DNA of 64,000 nucleotides from Dehalobacter sp. (GTDB lineage Bacteria; Bacillota; Desulfitobacteriia; Desulfitobacteriales; Syntrophobotulaceae): assembly GCA_023667845.1 (NCBI GenBank), contig JAMPIU010000095.1:62001-126000 (forward strand), read 5' to 3'. A model generated the notes under the pieces. That model searched no databases. It saw only the letters and a program-made list of their open reading frames with translations, and had not been told where the DNA came from. Every line of letters starts with the position of its first letter. Within the stretch, counting starts at the first letter, position 1. Positions 63,930 to 64,000 of this stretch are shown one piece after another. The translations under genes were made by a program, and so were the position numbers.

Positions 63930-63957
63930 TATAGAAACGTTTTTGGGGGGCATTACC

Positions 63958-64000
63958 ATGGCAGACTGGAATCCAGAGGCCTATTTAAAATTTGAGAAAG
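63958..64000 (+). CDS. probable SAM-dependent methyltransferase, partial
   Basis: Only 14 codons are visible (MADWNPEAYLKFEK). The W-N-P-x-x-Y-L-x-F start is typical of trans-aconitate methyltransferase-like class I methyltransferases. The gene runs off the right edge, so the assignment is from the N-terminus only. Confidence 0.55.
   Translation, partial: MADWNPEAYLKFEK

Overview
The window looks like chromosomal DNA of a low-to-mid GC, endospore-forming, anaerobic clostridial Firmicute, probably of the Desulfitobacterium/Dehalobacter (Peptococcaceae) group. That placement is inference. It rests on Spo0A, SpoIID, PdaB and a 22-residue SpoVM-like peptide, strong Shine-Dalgarno sites with frequent GTG and TTG starts, a molybdopterin enzyme cluster controlled by CprK/FNR-like regulators, and the gene order yebC-ruvCAB-spoIID-queA-tgt-yajC-secDF. 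No phage, transposase or CRISPR array was seen.

Region 1 (1-8.2 kb) is the accessory part. A divergent pair, an MFS transporter and a two-subunit enzyme related to pyrogallol-phloroglucinol transhydroxylase, is followed by a CRP/FNR-type regulator and a chemoreceptor. A second, very similar regulator gene starts at the left edge. I find four copies of an operator, TGTAT-N6-ATACA. Three lie at exactly the same distance from a -10 box, in front of the transporter, the transhydroxylase and the chemoreceptor. The layout suggests one effector-activated regulon for uptake, conversion and chemotaxis toward a (poly)hydroxylated aromatic compound or a related substrate. The large subunit has an extra N-terminal domain of about 130 residues.

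Region 2 (8.2-35 kb) is mostly housekeeping: remnants of a CobW-type GTPase gene, yebC, ruvCAB, spoIID, queA-tgt (queuosine), yajC-secD-secF, an MBL hydrolase, ilvBN, a DUF4153 membrane protein, a LapA-like protein, recJ, relA/spoT, an MBL hydrolase, hemZ, hisS and aspS.

Region 3 (35-52.5 kb) holds csoR-trxA behind a perfect CsoR-type operator, a flavin reductase, a ylqG/ylqH-like pair, a DinG-like helicase, a spoVM-like gene, a ferredoxin, spo0A, tmk, tRNA-Arg(CCG), yitT, pdaB, a TPR protein and glnA.

Region 4 (52.5-64 kb) holds a DnaA-like AAA+ protein without DnaA domain I overlapping pfkA, an FtsA-like protein, panB, a winged-helix regulator, an LtaS-like sulfatase behind a 200-nt leader with a terminator, a PLD-like lipoprotein, a TPR protein and the start of a methyltransferase gene.

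Intergenic spaces carry at least three families of palindromic repeats (called A, B and C here) plus one further palindrome (D). They account for most of the long gene-free stretches.
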